64,000 bases of DNA from Planctomycetota bacterium (GTDB taxonomy: Bacteria > Planctomycetota > UBA1135 > UBA2386). The notes under the pieces are model-generated. The model had not been told where the DNA came from, did no database searches, and was given only the letters and a program-made list of their open reading frames with translations. The DNA lies in assembly GCA_021776805.1 (NCBI GenBank), contig JAJFFD010000003.1, positions 1 to 64,000 on the forward strand. The letters are read 5' to 3'. Both the position numbers and the translations under genes were made by a program. Shown in pieces: positions 44,418 through 52,490 of the stretch (within the stretch, counting starts at the first letter, position 1; the number at the start of each line of letters is the position of its first letter).

Positions 44418-45527
44418 ATGCAGCTCTCCGCCTTGCTCCTCCCGCTTCTCCTGTCTGCGCTGCCTGCGCAGAGCCCGCAGAGCTTCAGCAACATCTTCAT
44501 CTTCGGTGACAGCCTGAGTGACGATGGCAATCTGTTCTCCTTGGCGGGGATCCCGGCGGCACCCTATTGGGAGGGACGATTCAGCAATGGGCCAGTCTGG
44601 GTTGAACAACTCGCTCGAGAGATTGGCCTCGACCCCGCAGCTACCAAGAACTTTGCAATCGGCGGCTCGACTACGAGCCTGGTAGTAGAGAGCCAGATCC
44701 CCTTGGCCCTCTTCTTGAATGTTCGACGTTTTCCGCCCGAGGCTCTCTACGTCTTTTGGGCTGGGACCAACGACATGCTCGGACTCTTGGACGGGGTTGG
44801 CGATCCAGGGCAGATCATTCTGGACGCCATGGCGCAGACCAGCTCCGCCCTGATGAGTATGGCAAATGCCGGTGCGATTACTGTGCTGGTCCCCAACTTG
44901 CCGGACCTTTCACGCCTGCCGCGATCCTTGCAGAACTTGAGCAAGCCGGAGATCGCCGCAATCGATGCGTCGGTTCGCGAATACAACGCCGCTCTGGCAT
45001 TGACCCTGGCCCAGCTCGAAGCATTGCTTGGTCTCGAGATCATCGCTCTCGACACCTACAAGCTGACAGCGCAAGTCATCGATGATCCGAAGACCTTCAT
45101 GCTCAAGAAGGTCAGCGAATCAGTGATTAAGAAGGATGGCAGGTTGGTGAAGAAGCCCGCGGACTACCTGTTCTTTGATGACATCCATCCGACAGCGGTT
45201 GGGCATCGCTTGATCATGCGTGCAGTTCTCACGGCCCTGGGGCGAGAGATACGCGGTGATCTGAATAACGATGACATTGTCAATCGGGATGATCTGAAGC
45301 TTCTGCGTAAGTCGTACGGTCCTTGTAAGGTGGCCTGCGCGGCTGACCTGAATGGCGATGGGCGAGTCGATCGCGAGGATGCCAAGATTCTGACCAGGAT
45401 CTTGCAAGCTCCAGTGGAGGGAGGCCGTGCGGAACCAACATCTCGGATCCGTCCTCAGGCTGGCATGCGCGCCATGCCCTTTCCCCGTCGCGATGCCGGC
45501 CCGGCGCCCGCCAGTTCTGAGGGCTAG
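44418..45527 (+). CDS. Secreted GDSL/SGNH esterase with dockerin-like C-terminus
   Basis: A 369-residue exported protein. Signal peptide ends ALPA-Q. The SGNH hydrolase blocks are 'FIFGDSLSDDGN' (nucleophile Ser), 'FAIGGSTT' (Gly), 'FWAGTNDM' (Asn) and 'FDDIHPTAVGH' (Asp/His). From about residue 280 two calcium-type repeats ('DLNNDDIVNRDDLKLL', 'DLNGDGRVDREDAKIL') form a dockerin type I-like domain, then a Pro/Arg-rich tail. Start at 44418 fits the signal peptide; ATG 44352 touches the thrC stop and could couple translation. Confidence 0.85.
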   Translation: MQLSALLLPLLLSALPAQSPQSFSNIFIFGDSLSDDGNLFSLAGIPAAPYWEGRFSNGPVWVEQLAREIGLDPAATKNFAIGGSTTSLVVESQIPLALFLNVRRFPPEALYVFWAGTNDMLGLLDGVGDPGQIILDAMAQTSSALMSMANAGAITVLVPNLPDLSRLPRSLQNLSKPEIAAIDASVREYNAALALTLAQLEALLGLEIIALDTYKLTAQVIDDPKTFMLKKVSESVIKKDGRLVKKPADYLFFDDIHPTAVGHRLIMRAVLTALGREIRGDLNNDDIVNRDDLKLLRKSYGPCKVACAADLNGDGRVDREDAKILTRILQAPVEGGRAEPTSRIRPQAGMRAMPFPRRDAGPAPASSEG

Positions 45528-46408
45528 ACCCAGCTCCCCAACCAACCCAGCCTGGCCCGCGCCCGCAGCGGCTGGATCTTCATGACCTGGCGATAGCATG
45601 CCCGGCTCAACTTCCGGTCTCCGCAGTGTCGTGCCGCCCCGGCGAGCCCCAGAAGGTGTTGGCAGATCCGCGCATCCACCAGCTCATGGATTTGCGGGTC
45701 CGCATCGTCTCCCAGGCGATTGGCGAGCTCGTTGGCGACGAGAGCGCCCTCGCGATGGGTTTCCAGCAGATTGCTGGGATCGCTGCTGCCATGGACGCGC
45801 TTCTCGACGAGGATGCGTGGGACGAACTTGATCTGCGCCTTCTCCGCGATGCGATAGTAGAGCTCCATTTCGCTGGAGTTTGCCAGATCCTGGCGGAACC
45901 AATCCTGGCCTGAGACAACAGACCTTCGCACCAGGACCGTAGACAGACTGCCGATCACGTTTCGCCGTAGGAACTCTGGCAGCAGCCAACCCGAAGGAGA
46001 TTGTGCTGGGTGGGATCTGCCACCGTCACGGTCGCCGAACTTGCGGTACTGGCAAAAGACCATGCCGACAGCGTCGTTGCTCGTGACTGCCGCCAGCTGT
46101 CGACTCAGTTTGTCCGGCAGCCAACAGTCTTGATGATCGAGGAAGGCGATCCACTGGCCGCGTGCTGCGGCAATACCGCGATTGCGGGCCGCCGCGTCGC
46201 CGGCGGTCTCTTGTCGAAGGTAAATGAAGCGCTTGCCCAAGGCCTGGCACTCAGCCAGAGCTTCGCTCAGGTCGTCATCCGACCCGTCATCGACGAGGAT
46301 CAGTTCGAAGTCCTGGATGCTCTGAGCGAGCACACTGACCAAGGACTCGTGCAGGTACTTCGCATCGTTGTACGCGGTCACCACGACGGAGACAGTCGGA
46401 GGGAGCAT
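45524..46408 (-). CDS. Glycosyltransferase family 2
   Basis: A 294-residue GT-A fold transferase. 'VSVVVTAYNDAKYLHESLVSVLAQS' and 'LILVDDGSDDD' bind the sugar nucleotide; the metal-binding acidic motif appears as 'FLDHQDCW' (DxxD) where DDD or DxD is usual. A C-terminal helical part is family-typical. Acceptor unknown; probably surface glycan synthesis. The gene ends in the CTAG shared with the GDSL gene. Confidence 0.85.
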   Translation of the reverse strand: MLPPTVSVVVTAYNDAKYLHESLVSVLAQSIQDFELILVDDGSDDDLSEALAECQALGKRFIYLRQETAGDAAARNRGIAAARGQWIAFLDHQDCWLPDKLSRQLAAVTSNDAVGMVFCQYRKFGDRDGGRSHPAQSPSGWLLPEFLRRNVIGSLSTVLVRRSVVSGQDWFRQDLANSSEMELYYRIAEKAQIKFVPRILVEKRVHGSSDPSNLLETHREGALVANELANRLGDDADPQIHELVDARICQHLLGLAGAARHCGDRKLSRACYRQVMKIQPLRARARLGWLGSWV

Positions 46409-46760
46409 GGCGTCAGGTTAGCGAGCTCTGTGGCATGTATGAGCTGTGATCTTTCTGCCTATGCGGCATCGGGCATGCCCGTGATTGGGGATAAGTGGCG
46501 GCCGTCACCGGCCTGGCCCTGGCCCGGCTAAGCAAGTACAGCCTCACCTAGGGTTTGGGCTGTGGAGTATTTGGGCCACTTGGCGCCGGTACTCACCTTG
46601 TCCGGTGAATCGTCCGGGCAGAAAAAGCTGCTGGATTGGTCTGCCAGTAGATTTGCCCACAACATTCGCTCCCCGGGGCGCCCTCTACCTGGATGCGACC
46701 CTGGGTGCGGGCTAGATTGACGGGCAGATGAACAACCAAACCGGCCCCTGCTGAGCGGCG
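46409..46760. other. 352-base region without a recognised gene
   Basis: No frame here looks like a real protein. It must hold divergent promoters for the GT2 gene (left) and CNNM/CBS gene (right), but I see no convincing -35/-10 pair. One perfect 12-bp palindrome CGGGCATGCCCG occurs at 46470-46481. The GC-rich second half has no SRP RNA, 6S RNA, tRNA or RNase P signature that I recognise. Confidence 0.5.
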
Positions 46761-47825
46761 ATGACAGAACTCATCCTGATCGCAGGCCTCACTCTGTTCA
46801 CATCCTTCCTCTGCTCGATTCTCGAGGCGGCCCTGTACTCCGTCACCCCTTCTCAGCTCGAGGTCATGAAGGGGCAGGGTGTCTTTGGTGCGCGGCGCTT
46901 TGCGCGTTTCAAGGCACATATCGAGGAGCCCATTGCCGCGATTCTCACGGTGAACACCGTAGCCCACACGGTGGGGGCGCTCTGGTGTGGCGCGCTCGTG
47001 GCGGGGATGTACGACGATCTCGTGCTCGGCTGGTTCACTGCCCTGTTTACCTTGGCAGTGCTGTTCATGACCGAGATCGTGCCGAAGAGTCTCGGCGTAC
47101 GCTATGCGAAGCGTTTGGTGCCGATTCTCATCTGGCCGTTGCAGTTGCTGGTGTGGATCTCTCTGCCGGTGGCGCGCCTTTGCAGCATGCTCATGCAGAA
47201 GATGTCAGGTAGGACTGAGGCGCACACGCCAACCGAGGAAGAGATCATCGCAATGTCCCAGATGGCCGCCAGGGGGGGCGAGCTGAGTGCCTCCGAACAG
47301 CGTTGGATGGAGAACGCACTGTACCTGGACAAGATTGAGGCGATCGATATCTACACTCCGCGCACTGTTGTGCAGACTCTCTGCGCGGACTCCACTGTCG
47401 GCGAGTTGAGTGAGAGTTTGACCAGCCTTTCTCACAGCCGATTCCCCCTCACCGAGGGCGAGGAGATGGATGTCATCTTGGGCATGGTCTACCGTCGAGA
47501 TATCTTCGATGCCTTGGCAGCGGACAAGGACGAAGTGAAGCTACGCGAACTTGTCCGTCCGATGGATTTTGTTCCGCCACAAATGAAGGGGCCGCAACTT
47601 CTGGAGCGATTCATCCGCGACAAGCGCCACATGGTCGCGGTAATCGATGAGTACGGTGGATTCGAAGGAATCGTGACACTCGAAGATGTGCTCGAGTGTC
47701 TGTTGGGTGCCGAGATTGTCGATGAGCATGACCTGCATGATGACATGCAGGAGTTTGCCCGGGAAAAAGCCAGAGAGCAGGGTGTGAGCAATGCCGATGC
47801 TCCGAAGGCCAGTGAAGGCGGTTGA
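46761..47825 (+). CDS. CNNM/CBS-domain membrane protein (hemolysin C-like)
   Basis: A 354-residue protein with a CNNM (DUF21) transmembrane domain (about 1-165; 'SILEAALYSVTPSQLE', 'NTVAHTVGA', 'FMTEIVPKSLGVRYA') and a CBS pair (about 190-315; 'YTPRTVVQTL' and 'HMVAVIDEYGGFEGIVTLEDVLECLLG'). The C-terminal CorC_HlyC domain of longer relatives is missing; an acidic tail replaces it. Homologues act in Mg2+/Co2+ efflux or its regulation. Confidence 0.87.
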   Translation: MTELILIAGLTLFTSFLCSILEAALYSVTPSQLEVMKGQGVFGARRFARFKAHIEEPIAAILTVNTVAHTVGALWCGALVAGMYDDLVLGWFTALFTLAVLFMTEIVPKSLGVRYAKRLVPILIWPLQLLVWISLPVARLCSMLMQKMSGRTEAHTPTEEEIIAMSQMAARGGELSASEQRWMENALYLDKIEAIDIYTPRTVVQTLCADSTVGELSESLTSLSHSRFPLTEGEEMDVILGMVYRRDIFDALAADKDEVKLRELVRPMDFVPPQMKGPQLLERFIRDKRHMVAVIDEYGGFEGIVTLEDVLECLLGAEIVDEHDLHDDMQEFAREKAREQGVSNADAPKASEGG

Positions 47826-47868
47826 TTCTAGCTGCCGCCAGATGATGTGATCAGTTACCCTGACTGAC

Positions 47869-48219
47869 TTGAACTACGATCCGGACAACCTCTTCGCCAA
47901 GATCCTCGAGGGTGAGATTCCATGTAACTCGGTCTACGAGGACGAGCACTGCATGGCCTTTCGGGACATCAATCCGCAGGCGCCGAGCCACATCTTGGTG
48001 ATTCCAAGAAAGGGCATTCCTCAGCTTTCGCAGGCTGGAGAAGAGGACAAGGAGTTGCTTGGGCACCTGATCCTGGTGGCGAACAAGGTTGCCCAAGCAG
48101 ATGGTCTCGACGAGGGCTACCGAGTGGTCGTCAATTGTGGCGAGCCCGCAGGACAGACCGTCTTCCACCTGCATGTGCACGTCCTTGGCGGACGTGCCCT
48201 CGATTGGCCCCCGGGCTAG
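47869..48219 (+). CDS. HIT-family hydrolase (HinT-like)
   Basis: A 116-residue histidine-triad protein hydrolysing nucleoside phosphoramidates or dinucleotides. 'NLFAKILEGEIPCNSVYEDE', 'APSHILVIPRKGI' and the catalytic 'FHLHVHVLGGR' (HxHxH) are plain. The start must be TTG at 47869 (or CTG 47860), as no ATG is available before the domain begins. Confidence 0.92.
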   Translation: MNYDPDNLFAKILEGEIPCNSVYEDEHCMAFRDINPQAPSHILVIPRKGIPQLSQAGEEDKELLGHLILVANKVAQADGLDEGYRVVVNCGEPAGQTVFHLHVHVLGGRALDWPPG

Positions 48220-48251
48220 AACCCGGTTAGCAGAATGCTGCCTGCCTGGGC

Positions 48252-49511
48252 CTACTTGACCGGCGCGGCCGCGAAGGAGCTTGGCATTGGTGCCGTGTAG
48301 CGCAGACGCGCCACGGCCGTATCCAGATTATCCGGCTGCGGGATCGCGTCCTCGAAGCCATCGCGGTCGAGCCATGCATAGACCAGGTCCATCGGGGTGC
48401 AAAGGCCGAGGTGTGGAACTACTACAGGGTTGCCGCGACCGTGCGTGTAGATCTTGGAGAAGATCCCGATCATGTAGTAGCTCTCGCTAAGGAAGACGCC
48501 GCCACCAGAATTGCCGTAGTAGGTCGGTGCGTTGATCATCCAGTAGTTGGTGCCGTTGAGAAGGTTGGCCTTGCTGCTGACGGCTCCGCTGGAATGAACC
48601 GGGTCGTTCCCGAGTGGGCAACCAATGGCGAAGATCGGATCCCATACTTGGACTGCTGCTGCCAGCCCGCGCGGGAGAACCGTAGCGACTCGTGGGTAGA
48701 CCACCGAGCTACGCAGCTTTAGCAGTGCTGCGTCGATCTTCTCATCGTAGCTGACCATGTCGGCCAGATCTTCCGTGGCCTGTGTTCCGAAGAATGAAAC
48801 GGCGATGCCATCTTCCTTGGCGCTCGGAGTGTCAGCGAAGATGTTCCGCACCACGTGATAGGAGGTGAGAACGTAGTTCTCGACTTCTCCCGTCTCCGAG
48901 TTCTTCGCCGACTTGACCAGCGTGCCAGATCCAACCGTGTCTTCGCCGTTCAGCTGAACCGTTGGCAGGAGCATCTCGTGGGTCAGCACCTCGGGGTCCT
49001 TGGCGACCTTGCCGGCGAGCTCCTCGAGGATCTCCCAGTTCGAGCGCATGGAATCTTCCAAGGTCTTCTCCTTGGCCCGGAGTTCGTCCTGGTAGCTGTC
49101 CACCAACTGCCGGGTTTGATCGTAGTCGCGTTCGATCTCTTCCTTGAGCATGCTGGCTTCGCGCCTGGCAGCGTCGACCTCACCTTTGAGGTCGTGGGCT
49201 TCTTGGACACCCCGCTCTGCAGCGTCGACCTTGTCGCCGAGGGTGATGAGCTGACCATTCATATGATCGATCAGTTCCTGTCGCACCTCACTGATGTCCT
49301 GCTTGGAGCTACTGTTAGCTATGGTGCTTCGGACCAGGCTACGAAGGGCATCGACCTCCTCGTTTTGGCTCTGAAGATGAGCCACCTGGTGATGAAGTGA
49401 GGCTAGAAGGACTAGTACCACCAAGCCACTCACGATCTCAAGAAGGGTCCGTTTCATCCGCTGCAGTCCCAAGCTGTGCGCGCTCCGATCCTTGCTGCGC
49501 CTGATTTTCAT
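48252..49511 (-). CDS. Membrane-anchored trypsin-like serine protease with coiled coil
   Basis: A 419-residue protein: basic N-terminus, one signal-anchor helix (about 21-38), a long coiled coil (about 45-155, heptad-rich with many Glu/Lys/Arg), and a DegP/trypsin-like peptidase domain (about 165-400). The catalytic triad is His in 'LTSYHVVRN', Asp in 'EKIDAALLKL' and Ser in 'YYGNSGGGVFL'. There is no PDZ domain. The arrangement suggests an oligomeric envelope protease. It is divergent from ribBA. Confidence 0.82.
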   Translation of the reverse strand: MKIRRSKDRSAHSLGLQRMKRTLLEIVSGLVVLVLLASLHHQVAHLQSQNEEVDALRSLVRSTIANSSSKQDISEVRQELIDHMNGQLITLGDKVDAAERGVQEAHDLKGEVDAARREASMLKEEIERDYDQTRQLVDSYQDELRAKEKTLEDSMRSNWEILEELAGKVAKDPEVLTHEMLLPTVQLNGEDTVGSGTLVKSAKNSETGEVENYVLTSYHVVRNIFADTPSAKEDGIAVSFFGTQATEDLADMVSYDEKIDAALLKLRSSVVYPRVATVLPRGLAAAVQVWDPIFAIGCPLGNDPVHSSGAVSSKANLLNGTNYWMINAPTYYGNSGGGVFLSESYYMIGIFSKIYTHGRGNPVVVPHLGLCTPMDLVYAWLDRDGFEDAIPQPDNLDTAVARLRYTAPMPSSFAAAPVK

Positions 49512-49762
49512 CGACTCCGGCCGGGGGGCCGATTGAAAGAAAAGCCAGGGCTGCGAAATCAGCTCCCTTCTGGCATCTCGGCAGCAGGTCTAGGCGCCCA
49601 TAGCAAGGCTGGAATGGCGGGCAGCAAGGGGCCTGGTTCTTTTGTCCAATGTCTAGACAGCGACCGCAGTTCTGCTGCCGCGCTCTTTTGGCGGGGCCTT
49701 GGGCATGCCTATCAATTGACCATGGCAGGGGGGTAGAATCGCTCGGATCGACCAACCGCACT

Positions 49763-50998
49763 ATGATATTTGCCCCTATTGCCGAGATTCTGAGTGAGCT
49801 TCAGGCGGGGAAACCCATCGTTCTCGTGGATGACCCCAACCGTGAGAACGAGGGCGATCTCTGCTTCGCCGCTCAATTCGCCTCCCCCCAACTGGTCAAC
49901 TTCATGATCAAGGAGGCACGGGGTCTCGTTTGCATGCCACTGGATGGCGCAATCTGCGATCAGCTGAACCTCGGGCCCCAGGTAGCGGAGAACAAGACCC
50001 GCTTCGGGACGGCCTTTACCGTGAGCATCGAAGCACGAGAGGGTGTCACTACCGGCATTTCGGCAGCAGACCGGGCTACGACGATTCTGGCTGCGGCCAA
50101 TGAGGATGCCCAGGCAGAGGATCTTGTCCGCCCGGGGCACATCTTTCCCCTCCGAGCGCGGGACGGTGGGGTGTTGGTTCGGACCGGGCAGACCGAGGGT
50201 ATTGTCGATCTCTGCCGCCTTGCAGATCTGCGCCCAGCAGGGGTGATCTGCGAGATCATGAATGAGGACGGCAGCATGTCGAGGTTGCCCGACCTCGAGA
50301 AGTTCGCCCAGAAGCATGAGCTGAAGATCTGTGCGATTGCTGACCTGGTCGAATACCGCCGCCGGCGCGAGCGGCTGATCACCAGGGTAGCGGCGGCCGC
50401 CATGCCTACCTCCTATGGCTACTTCGACAGCTATACCTACCAGAGCAAGGTGGATGGGCGCACGCACGTGGCTCTCTGTGTGGGCATCGAGCGCCCACCG
50501 GAGGAAGGTGGGCGTTTTCCGCCTATCGAGAGCCCGGTTCTAGTCCGAGTGCATTCCCAATGTCTCACTGGGGACGTCTTCCACTCGGAGCGCTGTGACT
50601 GCGGTGAGCAGCTGGAACTCGCCATGCAGAGCATTCAGAAGGTTGGCTGCGGGGTGCTCCTCTACATCAGCCAAGAGGGCCGTGGGATCGGCCTGGCGCA
50701 CAAGATGCGAGCCTACGCCCTGCAAGATGGGGGCATGGATACGGTCGAGGCCAACGAGCACCTGGGATTCCGCGCCGACGAGCGGGAATTCGGGACCGGC
50801 GCCCAAATCCTCCATGACCTCGGCGTCCGCAAGCTGAGATTGCTGACCAACAACCCCAAGAAGCTCACCGGCCTGGAAGGATATGGTCTACAAGTTGTGA
50901 CTCAGGAGCCCCTGGAGGTTCCTCCTAACAAGCACAACAAGAAGTACTTACAGACCAAGCGGGAAAAGCTGGGGCATCTCCTCGGCGGCAGCGAGTAG
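49763..50998 (+). CDS. ribBA: Bifunctional 3,4-dihydroxy-2-butanone-4-phosphate synthase / GTP cyclohydrolase II
   Basis: A 411-residue riboflavin-pathway fusion. RibB part (1-205): '[19 protein letters not shown]' and '[14 protein letters not shown]' . RibA part (206-411): zinc-binding Cys cluster in '[20 protein letters not shown]', '[22 protein letters not shown]', '[11 protein letters not shown]'. Start at 49763 follows family length; the frame is open to 49649. No FMN riboswitch is visible upstream. Confidence 0.94.
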   Translation: MIFAPIAEILSELQAGKPIVLVDDPNRENEGDLCFAAQFASPQLVNFMIKEARGLVCMPLDGAICDQLNLGPQVAENKTRFGTAFTVSIEAREGVTTGISAADRATTILAAANEDAQAEDLVRPGHIFPLRARDGGVLVRTGQTEGIVDLCRLADLRPAGVICEIMNEDGSMSRLPDLEKFAQKHELKICAIADLVEYRRRRERLITRVAAAAMPTSYGYFDSYTYQSKVDGRTHVALCVGIERPPEEGGRFPPIESPVLVRVHSQCLTGDVFHSERCDCGEQLELAMQSIQKVGCGVLLYISQEGRGIGLAHKMRAYALQDGGMDTVEANEHLGFRADEREFGTGAQILHDLGVRKLRLLTNNPKKLTGLEGYGLQVVTQEPLEVPPNKHNKKYLQTKREKLGHLLGGSE

Positions 50999-51038
50999 CT
51001 GCTGGGAAGAAAACCACGGCTGGACCATCAAAGTCTCC

Positions 51039-51653
51039 GTGTACGCCTTGAAGCCCGTCCCAGAACAAAGCGATGCAGAGCTGATCGAAGCCGTCCTGGC
51101 AGGCGGCGGCCTTGCCTTCGAGACTTTGGTGGAGCGCTATCAGGATCGGATCTTCCGGCTCCTGTCCCGCTTCACTCGGGATCGTGGGGAAGTAGAAGAT
51201 CTGGGGCAGGAGGTCTTCGTCAAGGTCTTCCGCAAGCTCCATACCTTCCAGCAGGATTCGGCCTTCTACACCTGGGTCTACCGGATTGCGGTCAATACGG
51301 CCAAGGACCATTTCAGCCGTCACAGTCGTCGCCGCCTGGTGTTGGTTGAGGATGCGGTGGAATTGGACAGCGGCCAACGAGATCCGGACTATGCCGGGTC
51401 AGCGGAGCCGCTACTCGAAGAGGAGTTGCGGGAAGTCACCCGCCAGGTGCTCGAAACTCTGCCGGACAAGTACCGGGAGATACTCGTGCTTCGTGAGTAC
51501 GAGGACCTGTCTTATACGGAGATGTCCCAGGTCTTGGAATGTAGCATGGGTACCGTGGAGTCTCGGCTCTTCAGAGCGAGGCAAAGATTCAAAGAGGCCC
51601 TCGGGCGAATGCATCCCGAATTGGTGCCACAAGTGAGAGAGGTTCGACCATGA
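51039..51653 (+). CDS. ECF RNA polymerase sigma factor (RpoE-like)
   Basis: A 204-residue sigma factor with region 2 ('FETLVERYQDRIFRLLSRFTRDRGEVEDLGQEVFVKVFRKL' region, about 28-95) and region 4 ('LPDKYREILVLREYEDLSYTEMSQVLECSMGTVESRLFRARQRF' region, about 140-185). GTG start. It overlaps the following anti-sigma gene by 4 bases and heads the run of envelope genes. Confidence 0.92.
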   Translation: MYALKPVPEQSDAELIEAVLAGGGLAFETLVERYQDRIFRLLSRFTRDRGEVEDLGQEVFVKVFRKLHTFQQDSAFYTWVYRIAVNTAKDHFSRHSRRRLVLVEDAVELDSGQRDPDYAGSAEPLLEEELREVTRQVLETLPDKYREILVLREYEDLSYTEMSQVLECSMGTVESRLFRARQRFKEALGRMHPELVPQVREVRP

Positions 51654-52117
51654 GCCAGGATGCCGACAATCGGCCCAGTGCTGATGAGATCGCTATCACC
51701 CGCTTCATCGATGGAGAAATGTCGGAAGTGGACAGTCGAGAGTTTGAGCGACGGCTCGCGGCGGATGCCAGATTGGCTGAAGCTGTGCGTCAGGCTCGTG
51801 AGCTTCGCAGGATGTTTGCCCCCGGGCGTTCCGAGGCAGGCCCCGAACCGAGTTCCGAGTTCAAGACGCGAGTCATGCGAGATGTCGCGCGTCTTCCCAG
51901 CTACAGCGACTGGCAGGATGGGGTTGTCTTCGACATGGGCCTCTGGGGTAAGCGCATTGTCGCTGCCGCCATCATCATTGTCGGTCTGAGCATGATGGTT
52001 TACACGGGTCTGATCGGACCGGCGGACAGTGGTCGGCTTGAAGCTTCACCCGCTGAGATCGAGGAGCGGATCCGAGAACTCGACTCCAGCATCAGGGCTG
52101 AGCTTGAAGGGCGCTAG
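51650..52117 (+). CDS. Membrane-bound anti-sigma factor-like protein
   Basis: A 155-residue protein with a cytosolic N-terminal region ('ITRFIDGEMSEVDSREFERRLAADARLAEAV', the anti-sigma pattern without zinc-binding Cys), a single membrane helix (about 101-121) and a short periplasmic tail. The 4-base overlap with the sigma gene marks the two as partners. The likely control is release of the sigma factor on an envelope signal. Confidence 0.8.
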   Translation: MSQDADNRPSADEIAITRFIDGEMSEVDSREFERRLAADARLAEAVRQARELRRMFAPGRSEAGPEPSSEFKTRVMRDVARLPSYSDWQDGVVFDMGLWGKRIVAAAIIIVGLSMMVYTGLIGPADSGRLEASPAEIEERIRELDSSIRAELEGR

Positions 52118-52481
52118 GAAGTGGCTTTATGCCGCCGCTCTGGCGTCCTTCGTAGCCGGAGTGAGCGTCGGAATGGTTCTGCCGAGGCTTCTGGACGGGG
52201 TTGAGGCCAGTCAGGATCCGGATTCCAGTGAGGACTATATCCGCCAGCTGACAGAGCTCTGTGATCTGGATAGCCAGCAAATCCGGGATCTGCGTATGAT
52301 TCTGGTCCAGCACGAACGCGAGCTTCGACAGTTGCGACGCAGGTACTTTGATCACTTCCCCCCGATCTATCGCGAGAAATATGACATGGCTGGAAAGCGC
52401 ATGGATACCCGCATTCGAGGGATTCTGGACAGCAAGCAAGAAACGGACTACCTGGCCATCAGTGGCCAGAGAGGAAAGTAG
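52104..52481 (+). CDS. Small membrane-anchored helical protein, possibly CpxP/Spy-like
   Basis: A 125-residue protein from TTG 52104 (AGGG upstream; 14-base overlap with the anti-sigma gene). An N-terminal hydrophobic segment (about 7-26) precedes a helical, charged region ('YIRQLTELCDLDSQQIRDLRMILVQHERELRQL') reminiscent of periplasmic CpxP/heavy-metal-sensor proteins. This is a weak resemblance. Gene order makes it a candidate periplasmic input for the sigma/anti-sigma pair. Confidence 0.55.
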   Translation: MKGARKWLYAAALASFVAGVSVGMVLPRLLDGVEASQDPDSSEDYIRQLTELCDLDSQQIRDLRMILVQHERELRQLRRRYFDHFPPIYREKYDMAGKRMDTRIRGILDSKQETDYLAISGQRGK

Positions 52482-52490
52482 GATCTAGCT

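Noticed and set aside
46409-46760. Small ORFs or a structured RNA gene in the longest gene-free stretch
   Set aside because: The short frames have no ribosome-binding site or recognisable product, and I see no conserved core of SRP, 6S, tmRNA or RNase P RNA.
49512-49762. FMN riboswitch upstream of ribBA
   Set aside because: I looked for the conserved RFN stem sequences (AGGG...GGGGTGAAATTCCC-like) and found none, only a GC-rich inverted repeat.
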